Assembly (NCBI GenBank): GCA_943737045.1
Contig: CALSFV010000014.1
Location: 930,001 to 994,000, forward strand
Source: Parapristionchus giblindavisi
Lineage: Eukaryota; Nematoda; Chromadorea; Rhabditida; Diplogasteridae
Length of the DNA stretch: 64,000 nt
Direction: 5' to 3'
Part shown: one piece after another, positions 26,046 to 36,612 of the stretch
Numbering within the stretch: position 1 is the stretch's first letter
Layout: the number at the start of each line of letters is the position of its first letter
Notes under the pieces: generated by a model
Databases searched by the model: none
What the model was told of the DNA's origin: nothing
What the model saw: only the letters and a program-made list of their open reading frames with translations
Made by a program: the position numbers and the translations under genes

Positions 26046-27010
26046 CCCCCTATGGTAGTCCAGTTAGAGAACCTATCTCTAGCAAGAGAACTTGTAAGAG
26101 AATTTGCCGTAAGTGAAGATTGTGAATAATGAAGTGATAGACGTATAGAAAGAGTGTATTCATATTAGGTTGATTCATAAGTCTTGTCGCATTTTGACCC
26201 TTTAAACAAATGTAAATAACTTTATCTCGGAAAAAGCAAATCGATCAAAGTAAGCGCCGTCTGCGTCGTCACATTTCCTCCAAACTTCGGGCAGCTTGTG
26301 GATGGAGTGATCCCAGAAGGACGGATGTTAAGAGGCAAAGTAGTTGGTCAGCCAGATTTCGACCTCCCGCAGATTGTTGAAGTGTACTCCACAGAGAGTG
26401 CGCTGCATATCGGAAAACAAACAGTAATCGGTAGGAGACAAGTCGGGCGAGTAGGGCGGGCGGGGTACAACGTGCTAGCCAAAGTTCAATACGACATTTT
26501 CGGTCGTCCTTCCCAAACAAGGCCGGGTGTTGTCATGCTGGAAATGAATCCGCTCGCGCAGTCAGGTAACGGATGGGACCTTGGACCGTAGTTGGCGAGA
26601 GTATACCGTGGCCGTAATAGTCGACCCCTGTGGGTGCAGCTCCCAATGCACCACACCGCCTCTGCAAGACCAAACAGACAGCATGATCTTCTTCTTGTAA
26701 AGTTCGGGTTTGGCGATGGGGTGGGGCTGCTCATCTCGATCGACCAACTGAGCCCAGCGGGCTAAGTTGTTGTAAAGGATCCACCTCTCATCTCCAGTGA
26801 TGATCCCATCGATACAAGTCGTTGTACGAGCGTACGAAATTTGATTTCGACAATGGTCCGCACGGTTGAACTTCTGCTAGTCCAACAGTCGGTGGGGTAA
26901 CCATCGACCCCAGTTTTGTGCCTTGCCAAGAACCTGCAGGCAACGAACGATGGTGGGTTAGATCACCCTAAGACTCGTCGCCATTCCACGAGTGGTGGGA
27001 TAGTATACCA

Positions 27011-27176
27011 CACTGAGAGCAAACTTACCTGGCAAATCGTTACCCCGATACACTTTCCTGGCAAACGATTACCCCAAATGGTGAATTCAGCCGTTGAATA
27101 ATTCACCATTTGAGGTAATCGTTTGCCAGGAAAGTGTATCGGGGTAACGATTTGCCAGGTAAGTTTGCTCTCAGTG
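27011..27176. mobile_element. 166 bp palindromic MITE, CACTGAGAG ends
   Basis: Nearly perfect palindrome with ends CACTGAGAGCAAACTTACCT and reverse complement, the same as those of the 4.4 kb element at 20191. The inner arms carry GGCAAACGATTACC motifs. The flanking dinucleotide is CA on both sides. Confidence 0.85.
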
Positions 27177-27197
27177 CAGGGGCCTTAGTGTAGTATA

Positions 27198-27388
27198 CAC
27201 TGAGAGAAAAAACCCTAGTTGGCATGCTGCGCTGTAAGCAAACCCTTAAATACAAGGGTTTGAAATCCTTGCATCCAAGGGTTTGCACAACCCTAAGGGT
27301 ACAAGCCTTATATCTAAGGGTTTCAAACCCTTGTATTTAAGGGTTTGCTTACAGCGCAGCATACGAACTAGGGTTTTTTCTCTCAGTG
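27198..27388. mobile_element. 191 bp palindromic MITE, TA-flanked
   Basis: Ends CACTGAGAGAAAAAACCCTA and reverse complement, TA duplicated on both sides. The interior is built on AAGGGTTTG/CAAACCCTT repeats and a GCTGCGCTGTAAGC/GCTTACAGCGCAGC pair. A relative is at 30976-31133. Confidence 0.85.
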
Positions 27389-27676
27389 TATTACCGTCAT
27401 ATCGGTGTGTACATCTTGTGGTTTGAGCTCGGATACAAAGGAAACCAACACGACATTTCGAATGTGCACTATACTGGGAACGAAAGGAAGATGCTTTTTA
27501 GCCACTGTAGGCACAATTCACTGATACGCTCAAAGAGTAGTAATAGTGACTTGTTTACTGCCATAACGGACAGGGTAATTGATAACGTATGACTAAGCAA
27601 TGATATCCCAAACATACCCCTCCAAAATGCGACAAGACTTATGAATCAACCTAATAGTTATAATTGATGTTCTCGT

Positions 27677-27973
27677 TTGTACCTTTCGGTCGTCTTGTTT
27701 CCTCTCGTTTTCCCGATTGTCATATTGTCTAACTTGATCTTTGAACTTTACCCCTTCAATACCCGTTCCCCGTCTCACTACCATCAACCCCTCGCGAAAT
27801 CGCTCGTATCATTGCTAGTGGGAGCAAGAGCGCTCATTGAATCTCTTTTTCGTTTTATAGATTATCTGATTCTGAAAAAACGATATAGAGGTTATAAGAA
27901 CACGGACGAAAAGGAGAGTTTGGTAGTAGTTTGGACATTCATTAACTTAATTTCAAAATTATTTCAGATCTAG
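27677..27973 (+). CDS. Possible small protein, conserved in both arms
   Basis: Open frame of 98 codons with a hydrophobic start and a segment KSLVSLLVGARALIESLFRF. The inverted copy at 58156-58416 keeps the same frame open, with a few substitutions and a different C-terminus. Conservation may only reflect the recency of the duplication. No family recognised; no splice context examined beyond this frame. Confidence 0.3.
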   Translation: MYLSVVLFPLVFPIVILSNLIFELYPFNTRSPSHYHQPLAKSLVSLLVGARALIESLFRFIDYLILKKRYRGYKNTDEKESLVVVWTFINLISKLFQI

Positions 27974-28189
27974 TTATCATACGCCTTCGATGTATCGTCA
28001 AAGATGGCATCTATGAATCATCAATGTGCTGCTGCTTTAAAAGATTCTTAGTGATCTTAGTGGAAAGTTCGAATAGTTGAATCCATTGTAACATCACACT
28101 CAGCAGGTCGAATCGTATTTTCTCAATCGTCGTTGACGACGTCATCAGAAGATTCACGCTGCCTTCACGTCAGAATATGATCGGCTTAA

Positions 28190-28465
28190 TTGTGGATAAT
28201 CTACTCGGATACCAGAAGAAGCGAGATGATCGTCGTTTTGCCGAAGATGCGGGCTCTCTTCATAGAAATGATAAATATTTTTTAGGTGTGCTCATGTCGT
28301 CTTGTGGTGTCCAAGCCCGCGAACTTTGACGGGCGGAGTCAAAATCGGTACATTTATATGGGGTCTATCAGAAACGGATGGAGCCATACACATCGATAAA
28401 TATGTAGGGATTCAGGTGAGCATATGCAGATCATTTGAAATTTCATAACATGGGGTCATACAGTA
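28190..28465 (+). other. Repeated gene-like unit U, copy 2
   Basis: Acceptor-like TTTTTTAG at about 28280, then an exon-like stretch with GTGTCCAAGCCCGCG and GGCGGAGTCAAAATCGG, ending at a GTGAGCATATG donor near 28415. An ATCA insertion relative to the right-arm copy shifts the frame, so this copy would be disabled if the unit codes. Confidence 0.45.
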
Positions 28466-28570
28466 TTGTACATTGCACAAACATACAGCTTAAACAGTGT
28501 ATAGTACAGAGAAAATTCTACAGTACATCTCAATATTCTATAATATACATCAGAGTAAATGGGAAATTAA

Positions 28571-28858
28571 AGAAGGGGACCCATGAGTTGGCATGACTGA
28601 CTCCCGCCACGATAAGCATGTTGGCTATTGTTTATATTATATGGTAATTGGAGTAAGGGACAATGAGAAAATGAGAGAGTCAAGTATGCAAATCGGATGG
28701 ACACTCTCTATATGCCTTGAAAGTTGTACTTTGAATGCGCATAGTGAGCTTTAATCATATCGGGAATCAATATCAGATATGTCTTTCAATTTGTGTGATG
28801 AATCTCTATCATTCTATCCGAACAGTCTTATTACGAAAAAACTCGTGGGTCTCCATCT
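28571..28858. mobile_element. TTAA-flanked MITE, 288 bp
   Basis: Inverted copy of the MITE at 6541-6828, flanked by TTAA at 28567-28570 and 28859-28862. The right arm has the single TTAA of the empty site near 53975. Confidence 0.88.
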
Positions 28859-28918
28859 TTAATACAAGATTGTGATAAACCAGATAGTTTCCCGATGGAC
28901 AAACATGACATCGATCTA

Positions 28919-29012
28919 CGTTGTGGCATAGTAAATTATGTATCCAACCATTTTTCTTGTTTGTGTCCTATTGTTCATTACGTACCAGCATAATAAAGTT
29001 ATTATTATTATA
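28919..29012 (+). mobile_element. LINE1 3' end stub with ATT tail
   Basis: Only the last 80 or so bases of LINE1 are present (GTGGCATAGTAAATTATGTA to AATAAAG), followed by a TTA/ATT triplet tail. It is almost identical to the 3' end of the full copy at 46550-46627. The right arm shows the uninterrupted site near 53925. The triplet tail agrees with CR1-type 3' ends. Confidence 0.85.
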
Positions 29013-30133
29013 TTCCGTTAGGGTATGGTGAGTACTGATTGGCAGAAGAGAGTTATCGATTGATCGTTTCGATTTTTTATAGAGCATGAAGATTTTTAAT
29101 GTTCGTTATTGATTGGTTTGAGGAGAACCTGATCGATCGATTAAGGTCTCCACGAGATTATGAGGATTACGGTAGGCAATCGAATAATGGTCATGAACAG
29201 AACATTATTGATTAGAAGAAGGAGAATTAGGTTACGGATCTATTATAATATTCAAAACCTATTAAATTGCAGTAATCAATGAATAGGGTACGGTTGACTG
29301 TGTTACAGTAACGTGATTTGGTGACAGACTTGAAAGAAAACAAAAACCACAGCAGCAATTAAAACGAAGAAAATTGAATTTGAATTTGTACCTCAAAATT
29401 CAAAGGGGCATATGTTACAACCTAATAAATTCATATTCCACGGCCGAATACCAGTGAGTGTTAGTGAAGTTTCATCTTTTACTAGATCTTTTAAGTGTAA
29501 AACTAAAGTGAACTCAACTGAAGGCGTGTCCTTCTACATTTATACCACACAAAATGTACCCCTTGCACGGGACCTCAGCAGGCCCAGCCTAATCGGTCGT
29601 TTAATTGTTTCTGTGCTTGATAAAGGTCAAGCACAGAAATTTTTTTTTAAATTGTAATTGTTAAAATGTTCATACACCACAAACATGCAATACAATGTTT
29701 ATTAGCAATGATTGCGATGGGGTTATGTGAGGGCTGCCGTGTGAGTACAATTAGGGGCTGGGGGGACTTGGCGAGCCTTGGCGAGCGGGGGAGCGGGGGT
29801 GGGCGAGGCAAGATCGAATCATCTCTCAATAATCACTGGAAACCGCGGGTGCAATTTATAGTGCTGAGTCCTGTCCTCCTTCATCTTCTTATCCGTGCTG
29901 TCACGCATGATTGAATGGTTAAGGTACAAGCCCTTGCACTGCAAAGATCAAAGAACAGAGATCAAAGATCAAAGATCAAAGATCAAAAAATATTTAAACA
30001 GTAGAGGCTAACCGTTATCCGGTTAGGAAGTAGATCAGGCCAATTGCTTTTCTTCAATATATCCTGAAAAAAAAAGATTCTTCAGTTGGTACTTTTTCAA
30101 AAGAAAAATCGCCGGAAAATTTTATGTGTTAGG

Positions 30134-30238
30134 CACTGTTACATTTGCCTTACGTGCCCACGCCGTAACCGCCTCCGCTGCCTCTCCGGCGCGACGGAGG
30201 GGGTTACGGCGTAGGCACGTAAGGCAAATGTAACAGTG
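30134..30238. mobile_element. 105 bp hairpin MITE, shared by both arms
   Basis: Near-perfect palindrome with CACTGTTACATTTGCCTTAC ends and a GC-rich loop. The matching copy is at 52705-52809 in the same intron of B3, so the insertion predates the arm duplication. Confidence 0.8.
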
Positions 30239-30975
30239 CATTAGGTTTTTTTAATACCTCGATCTTTTTGAACTCGCTCTCTTCTAAACAACACCGGCCC
30301 GCATTGTCGATAATTTCGTCGAGCTCGTCCGATCCCTTCGGGACAATCTTCAAGATTGAAGCCATGTTCTCCTGAAGTTGACTAATTTTATTTATTATTT
30401 ATTTATTTATTTATTTATTTATCCATCAGTTAAAAGCGAGAATAATGAAAAGAATGAAGCAATAAGGGAGTGATGGAGTTCCTTAGCTTTAATAATGAAG
30501 GAGTTAGCTGAATATAGATTGACACTAATAAATATTAGTATTGTTTTTTTCTTCAGTTGGTATCAAAAGATGTCAAATGTCCAAAAGGGCATATTAGTAC
30601 ATATTAGTACAGTACTTATTTGGGCAAACTCTATCGATTAACCCCTGTCACCTTCCCCAAGTCCTTTCTATCATTATTATAATTATTTTTCTTATCGTTC
30701 CTGTATTTGTTGTCGCACCTGTCACGAGTGTATCAAATAAATAAATAAAATAAATAAAACTCACGTCGAGCAGCCGAACAGGCAGGTGACCCTCGCACTG
30801 GCCTATGACCAATGACCGAAAGAAGGTTCGGAGATTGCCCTTGGTCGAGAGCGATTTCTGCAATTCGGTAAACGGTAAAGGTACAATCCGTTATTCAAGG
30901 CGCACGAAGCCCTGCGTGTGACCACTGATATGCCTGCGATCACTCGATATTGCATAGTGATTAGTGATAGTGATA

Positions 30976-31133
30976 CACTGAGAGTGAAAACCCCAGTTCG
31001 CATGCTGCGCTGCAAGCATCCAAGGCTTTGCAGAACCATAAGGGTACAAGCCTTATATCTAAGGGTTTCAAACCCTTGTATTTAAGGGTTTGCTTACAGC
31101 GCAGCATGCGAACTGGGGGTTTTTCTCTCAGTG
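30976..31133. mobile_element. 158 bp MITE, CACTGAGAG ends
   Basis: Ends CACTGAGAGTGAAAACCCC and reverse complement, with the same inner AAGGGTTT repeats as the MITE at 27198. The right arm has the empty site in GATAGTGATAGTG near 52250. Confidence 0.8.
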
Positions 31134-31282
31134 ATAGTGATTATTGCAATTTGATGATTGAGAACGAACGAAAGGGAGTGAGGCAAATTTGAAAGTTGAA
31201 AGTTATTACAACTTATGACCAAAATAGTGGTGCATTCCAAGAGATGGCGAACAATGAAGTATGTGTGACGGAAATGGCCTTT

Positions 31283-31440
31283 GTGCTAGACTAGTAACGT
31301 CTCTCTACGGAATTCTTCCCTCATGGGTAAGGGAATTATTCCCTCATAGGGGACGAATTTCCTTATCTATAAGGAAAGAATTCCGTAGAGGGAATAACTC
31401 CCTTATAGACAAGGGTATTTGTTCTGTGGGTGTGCTTTTT
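31283..31440. mobile_element. Palindromic MITE, truncated relative to right arm
   Basis: Stem built on CGGAATTCTT/AAGAATTCCG and GGGAATTATTCCC. The right-arm partner (51933-52088) keeps CACAGAAAAAAACCC ends; the present copy has lost part of one end. Confidence 0.6.
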
Positions 31441-31518
31441 TCAAGGCCAGTTGGCGGGAAGTAGTGCCGAACGTTGAATGTTGAACGAACGGCAGTAGTG
31501 GAAAACAAACGGGCACTA

Positions 31519-31667
31519 CTCTAGAACACCGGACCAAAACACCGACCAGTCCAAAAGGGGACAAAAATCAAATAAACACGAAAGAAAGAGCCTTTAATTC
31601 TATACTTTTATTCTAGGATAGACTATATACTTTTGGACTGGTCCGGTGTGTTCTAGAGTAGCTCTGG
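31519..31667. mobile_element. MITE with CTCTAGAACACCGGACC ends
   Basis: TACTCTAGAACACCGGACCA and reverse complement bound a near-palindrome. A second copy is at the equivalent intron position of B3 (51703-51836), so the insertion is older than the duplication. Confidence 0.75.
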
Positions 31668-31683
31668 TATTTCAAAACTTAAA

Positions 31684-31881
31684 GTCTACTTACACTTTCA
31701 CTTTAAGTAGACTTGTAAGTCTACTTCAAGTGAAACGTAAGTCTACTTAAAGTGTGACGTTACTACGTAAGTCTACTTAAAGTGAGACGCAAGTCTACTT
31801 AAAGTGAAAGTGTGACGTCACTCACTTGAAGTAGGCTTAAAGTAAACTTCAAGTCAGTGACGTATTTTAAGTAGACATTAA
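31684..31881. repeat. Array of AAGTCTACTT palindromic units
   Basis: AAGTCTACTT and its variants occur about ten times in both orientations over 200 bases, with GTGACGTCAC-like spacers. It is absent from the equivalent right-arm position. Probably a tandemly expanded MITE interior. Confidence 0.7.
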
Positions 31882-32243
31882 AGGTGGTGTCCCACGAATA
31901 TTTTCGTGAACAAACTGTGAAGACAGAAAGGTAGCAAAAGTCATTCTACGTACAGTACACTATTTATTTTGTGCTGATTTAGTCTATTGATCGCTAGAAA
32001 CATTAATGAACCATCAGGCCCGGTTCAGGGAAGTGCGCGCTTTTTGAAAATTGACGAAATTCGGCAATAGGCATACATTTTCGAGCACCCACATTGTGAG
32101 TGAGCACTTTTTGTCGATGCGGTCAGTTTTGAGACTCGAAACCCATCTAGGAATATGCGGGAGGTCGAGATTAGTACACTCTCCTACTCTGTCTCACTCT
32201 CCTACTCTGTCTCATCGCTGAGAGGTGTCTATTCCTTTCTCTC

Positions 32244-33251
32244 TTGATCAATCGATATTTCCTTTTTCTTTTCTCTTTTATTCTAATTCTTTCTTTTTCG
32301 TTTCGATTTCCTCTTTTCCTTATCTATTTCTCTTTAATAATGTCTTTCCCTCCCTTCAATTTTGAGTCTACCATCACCTCTCTCAATTCTGCCACCTTCT
32401 CTGCCCCTCCGGGCTATCCCAATACTGCCTCCTCCCCCATTCATGCCCCCATCCCTACTCTCTCGTCTATCACTTCTACTATCAACAAACGTCCTCGCAT
32501 GTCTGATTCTCCCTCATCAATGGACCCAGTAATGACACCAGGAGTTCTTCCTGCTGGTTCCATTGATGCTTCGCTCATCTTATCAGTTATCTCTGAATGC
32601 CTCAAAAACCCGCCCTTGAGTGAGTCTGAGAGGAATAGTCAACTCATTCTTGCTACTTGTGGCCTGGTCATTCAGAGACTCGGTATGTGTCAAGCAACAC
32701 CCATCAATTATGATGAGTGTATCGAGACTGATAAGAGGTTACGAAGTGCTGTCATTGAGAACTTGCCTGAGAGTGACTGTCAGTTGGCTAGTGACAGAGT
32801 GACACGGGACCACGTGACGGTCACCGAGTTGCTTGATCTGGCCAACATTGAGGTCAAACCTCTGGCTGTTTTCCGTATGGGCAGCAAGCGAGAGCCTAAG
32901 AGTGGAAGGATACCCGCCCCTAGAAAGGTGAAGGTAATATTTCCCACTAGATCTGCTCAACAACTGTTTGTCCGTTCCTCGAAGTTGATCCGTGACTCGC
33001 ATGTCGTAGATAATAATAAGATCTATGTCCGTCCTTCCTTGACCGCTGAAGAGAGGAAGCGGGCTTTCGATCTACGACAAAAGAGAGATCAAATGAAGAG
33101 AGAGGGCAAAGATGTCGTTATCTTTGATGATACGATTATCGATCGTTCACAGTTGGAGCAGGCTAAGCAGGCCAAAAGACTGAATCGTGTTGGTACCCAA
33201 TCTAAGTCTGTCTCATCTCTCTCCTCTTCTAATCACAATCAATCAAACTAG
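32244..33251 (+). CDS. LINE2 ORF1: nucleic-acid-binding protein
   Basis: 335 residues ending at TAG 33249-33251. After a hydrophobic, possibly untranslated start (a second ATG at 32340 is a good alternative), there is a Ser/Pro/Thr-rich region. It is followed by a conserved core with FRMGSKR, KVKVIFPTRSAQQLF and YVRPSLTAEERKRAFDLRQK, the pattern of ORF1 proteins in nematode CR1-like LINEs. By family it packages element RNA. ORF2 overlaps its last codons in the -1 frame. Confidence 0.78.
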   Translation: MINRYFLFLFSFILILSFSFRFPLFLIYFSLIMSFPPFNFESTITSLNSATFSAPPGYPNTASSPIHAPIPTLSSITSTINKRPRMSDSPSSMDPVMTPGVLPAGSIDASLILSVISECLKNPPLSESERNSQLILATCGLVIQRLGMCQATPINYDECIETDKRLRSAVIENLPESDCQLASDRVTRDHVTVTELLDLANIEVKPLAVFRMGSKREPKSGRIPAPRKVKVIFPTRSAQQLFVRSSKLIRDSHVVDNNKIYVRPSLTAEERKRAFDLRQKRDQMKREGKDVVIFDDTIIDRSQLEQAKQAKRLNRVGTQSKSVSSLSSSNHNQSN

Positions 33252-36058
33252 GTTACTCCGCTAGTACCCATTATGCTCCCTTATCCGTATCATATTTCAA
33301 TTGCAGATCTTTATCGAACAAACATGTAGCTTTCCGCTCCTATCTATCTGTATCATCTCCTGATTTAGTACTTTGCACGGAAACGTGGTTGTCCACCCGC
33401 ATCCCCTCTTCATTATTGATTGGTCCCCTACCGTATACCGTTATCCGAAATGATCGTAGAGCACGGGGAGGTGGTGTTGCGATTATCATTCGTGACCACA
33501 TACCCTATTCCACAGTTACCGTAACCCATCCCGACTGTGAAACACTTTGTATTGATATTATGACAAATTCTTCCTGTTTCGTAAGAGTTTGTGTTGTTTA
33601 CCGCCCACCCAGTTATCCTACCTCAAGAACAGAAACTTTAATTGATCATCTTTCTGACCTCATTGCCTCTTCTCCTCATCCTTTTATACTCATAGGGGAT
33701 TTGAATTCCGACTCTCTATCACCCCCTTCTTCCCCGTCTGATAAACTCCTCCACTCATTTATTACATCTTCTGCCCTTTCCCACATGCATTTATTTCCTA
33801 CCAGACTCAATCGATCTATCGATTGGCTTTGTTCCTCTGATCAATCAATAGTATCTTCCGTTCAAGTAATTCCCCCTTTTGTTACTTCTGATCATAATGG
33901 CCTGACTTTCACTATTGATTCCTATTCGATTCCTCCCACTCAATCTCTCGTACGTGATTATTCACGTGCGGATTTCCAAGCCATGTCATTGCACTTTTCC
34001 ACTATTGATTGGTTTTCCGATTTCCGTGATTGTACCCACATTGATGAAGCCTATGACATTTTCTGTTCCCATGTACATTATGCAATCGACTTGTTTGTTC
34101 CTTTCCGTATGCCTCGTTGTCAATCTTCTTCATATCCACCCCATATTCGTCGTCTCATTGAACATAGAAATGCATTATTTCCTAAGATTTCTAATCCATC
34201 CGTTCGTTATCTATTCAATAAGGCTAGCCATGACCTCCTCTCACTTATCAATAAATGGAATCGATATTGCGAGCGTAAGAAACTCTCTCGTTCTAAGGAT
34301 CTTTATAGGCACATTGCATCATTGACTAGACCCAAGACCAAATCTGTTCATTCCCTTGTAGACTTTTCTGGTATCAAACACACTGATAGAACCACTAAAG
34401 CAAACTTGCTAGCTTCCGAATTTCACTCGCATTTTGTTAATGATGATGGTTTACCCCCTCTGTTGTCCACTCCTCCTATTCAATCACAGTTTTCACAATT
34501 CACTATTTTCCCATTTGAAGTTTCCCGTGCCCTTCGTAAGCTCAAACCATCCTGTTCTACTTCTTATGATAACATTCCTCAGATTATCTTTAATCGTTGT
34601 GCCGATTCATTGTCACTTCCACTTGCCGATATATTTAATCTTAGTCTCTTATCATCTACAGTACCCTCTCTATGGAAACGATCTCTGATCACGCCCATTC
34701 CCAAACCTGGTAAAGACCCAACCCTACCCTCATCTTATCGTCCTATCTCTATTTTATCAGCTGCTTCCAAGACCATGGAGAGATTAGTGAAAGCTAAGCT
34801 CCTTCCCTTCTTGATTGATAACAATATCATACCCTTGCACCAACATGGTTTTCGTTCCCAAGCCTCTGTCCTTTCAAATCTCCTCTTATGTCAGAATGAC
34901 TGGACAAACGCACTTTCTCATGGCTTAGCTACCGATATTGTATACTTAGATTTTTCCCGCGCATTTGATACCGTATCCCACTCAAAGCTCATCTCCAAAT
35001 GTGCACATTACGGTATCTCTGGTAGTATGCTTCATTGGCTTCACTCTTTCATATCTGATCGTTATTTCTCTGTTAGACTAGACAATGTATTATCCGATTT
35101 CCACCCAGTTATCTCAGGAGTACCCCAGGGTTCAGTCCTTGGACCTATCCTTTTCATACTTTATATTGCCGATTTGCCCCATTGTTTATCTCCCTTTCCC
35201 AATGTCACTTCCCACGCTTATGCAGATGATATCAAATTGTATGTGTCATATGATAAGTCTTCTCAACATATTATATCCTCACAGTTGCAATCCGCTCTTG
35301 ATGCTATCAATGTATGGACTGATCACAATCAATTGTCTCTCTCTGCTCCTAAATGTAATATCATTCATATCGGTTCTCGATCATTTATCCCTTCGTATTC
35401 TATAAATCAGACCCCTCTATCTATTCTATCCCAAGTCCGTGATTTAGGCATTCAAATCACTTCGTCTTTAAGCCCCACTGCTTCTATTGATGATCGTATC
35501 ACTAAGTCTCAAATTGCCCTTCATCTTCTCCTTAAAGCTGTATCTGTTGATTCTCCTGAAATACTAGTTAAATGCTATACCACTTATGTTTTACCTCATC
35601 TCTCTTTTGCTTCCTCTTTTTGGTATCCTCTCACTTCTAAAGATAGTAAACGACTTGAAAAGGTCCAACGTCTCTTTACAAGAATTGTCTTCTCCCGTTG
35701 CTTCCACGTCTCTCCTCTCTCTATGCCTTCCTATTCTAATCGTCTTAAGACACTCTCTATGAAGCAATTAAATGAGCAAAGAGTAATCAGTGATCTTCTC
35801 CTAGCGAGAAAGATACTGTATGGAGAGTCGATCATTCCGATCGATACATTCTTTAAGTTTCAGCCGACCCGACCCCGTAGCTCCTCTTATGGCCTCGCTT
35901 TAGAATTTACCCGAAATAATATTAGATATAACTCTTTCCCCTTAAGAGTTATTAGATGGCTGAATAGATTACCAACTAGTATATTATCAGCCGAATCACA
36001 TACACGTTTCAAATCATTATTAGTCAATAGTGGATACCCTACTCTTTTTGCATCCTAG
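33233..36058 (+). CDS. LINE2 ORF2: endonuclease and reverse transcriptase
   Basis: The frame is open from just after a TAA (33230-33232) to TAG 36056-36058. The endonuclease motif NCRSLSNK at 33299 and CTETWLSTR at about 33380 lie upstream of any ATG, so translation does not start at an ordinary AUG. Further motifs: GGGVAIIIRD, LIGDLNSDS, VTSDHNGLTF, SYRPISILSA, YLDFSRAFDTVSH (about 34945), SGVPQGSVLGPILF and AYADDIKLY (about 35218). All residues needed for RT activity are present and I see no internal stop. The overlap with ORF1 is 19 bases in the -1 frame. The element inserted in B2's large intron and looks recent. Confidence 0.9.
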   Translation, partial: SQSIKLGYSASTHYAPLSVSYFNCRSLSNKHVAFRSYLSVSSPDLVLCTETWLSTRIPSSLLIGPLPYTVIRNDRRARGGGVAIIIRDHIPYSTVTVTHPDCETLCIDIMTNSSCFVRVCVVYRPPSYPTSRTETLIDHLSDLIASSPHPFILIGDLNSDSLSPPSSPSDKLLHSFITSSALSHMHLFPTRLNRSIDWLCSSDQSIVSSVQVIPPFVTSDHNGLTFTIDSYSIPPTQSLVRDYSRADFQAMSLHFSTIDWFSDFRDCTHIDEAYDIFCSHVHYAIDLFVPFRMPRCQSSSYPPHIRRLIEHRNALFPKISNPSVRYLFNKASHDLLSLINKWNRYCERKKLSRSKDLYRHIASLTRPKTKSVHSLVDFSGIKHTDRTTKANLLASEFHSHFVNDDGLPPLLSTPPIQSQFSQFTIFPFEVSRALRKLKPSCSTSYDNIPQIIFNRCADSLSLPLADIFNLSLLSSTVPSLWKRSLITPIPKPGKDPTLPSSYRPISILSAASKTMERLVKAKLLPFLIDNNIIPLHQHGFRSQASVLSNLLLCQNDWTNALSHGLATDIVYLDFSRAFDTVSHSKLISKCAHYGISGSMLHWLHSFISDRYFSVRLDNVLSDFHPVISGVPQGSVLGPILFILYIADLPHCLSPFPNVTSHAYADDIKLYVSYDKSSQHIISSQLQSALDAINVWTDHNQLSLSAPKCNIIHIGSRSFIPSYSINQTPLSILSQVRDLGIQITSSLSPTASIDDRITKSQIALHLLLKAVSVDSPEILVKCYTTYVLPHLSFASSFWYPLTSKDSKRLEKVQRLFTRIVFSRCFHVSPLSMPSYSNRLKTLSMKQLNEQRVISDLLLARKILYGESIIPIDTFFKFQPTRPRSSSYGLALEFTRNNIRYNSFPLRVIRWLNRLPTSILSAESHTRFKSLLVNSGYPTLFAS

Positions 36059-36612
36059 TCATTCAAGCTCTTTTTCTCTCGTTCAGACCAAGTAGCACCT
36101 ACCATTTCCCCTATTGTATCTCTCATTTGTAAGTCCATCTTAGAGATTCTCACGTGTCAAGTTTCAATATCGGCCTCCTCCACCGATTATTCTATGCACT
36201 ACTCAATCAGTTGCTGTCGCTCGTTGATCCATACAAGTCCTGCTCGGTCTCATCCAACCAAGCAATATATCGACGTCTGATACGTGAGAGGGATGGTCCC
36301 AACAAAGAGAGATTCCCCCTTCCACCCCATTCTATCACTTTCTTCTATGATACCCAATTTCTACCCTTCGTACCCTCTTCAAGTTCAATCCCTATCGAGA
36401 GTATTTCTGTGAATTATTTATTTATTTTTGCTTCACCCACATGTATTGTTTCATGCTGAGCATGTCGATAAAATATATATATATTAGTAAGAATCACCCC
36501 ATGTCGGGTCAGTTTCGAGTACTTGAGATGTAGATCGGGTCAGTTTTGTTCTAATTTCGGGTCAGTTTATAATTCGCAAAAACAACAGATTGTGGGTGGG
36601 GCGAAAATGTAT
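36059..36612 (+). other. LINE2 3' UTR and right end of the 9 bp-TSD element
   Basis: LINE2 probably ends at AATATATATATAT near 36487. From there to 36612 lie three GGGTCAGTTT repeats and the inverted terminus of the enclosing element. No gene seen. Confidence 0.55.

Larger units (their letters stand above)
26165..27654. mobile_element. Mariner element with two nested MITEs, degraded
   Basis: Terminal repeats TTAGGTTGATTCATAAGTCT and reverse complement are flanked by TA (26163-26164, 27655-27656). The right arm of the inverted duplication shows the empty site near 58435. A minus-strand transposase remnant includes a KPELYKKKIMLSVWSCRGG block with W-E-L-x-P-x-G-x-T-I (about 26600-26740), but frames are broken throughout. 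MITEs lie at 27011-27176 and 27198-27388. Confidence 0.88.
32072..36612. mobile_element. DNA element with 9 bp target duplication, carries LINE2
   Basis: ATACATTTTCG-x-x-CACCCACA occurs at the left end and inverted at the right end. GGCAATAGG is duplicated at 32063-32071 and 36613-36621, and the undivided MITE at about 57515 shows it once. Nine-base duplications are typical of Mutator-like elements. GACCCGA/TCGGGTCAG motifs lie inside the right end. Almost all of its interior is LINE2, so its own coding part is absent or was always small. Confidence 0.65.
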
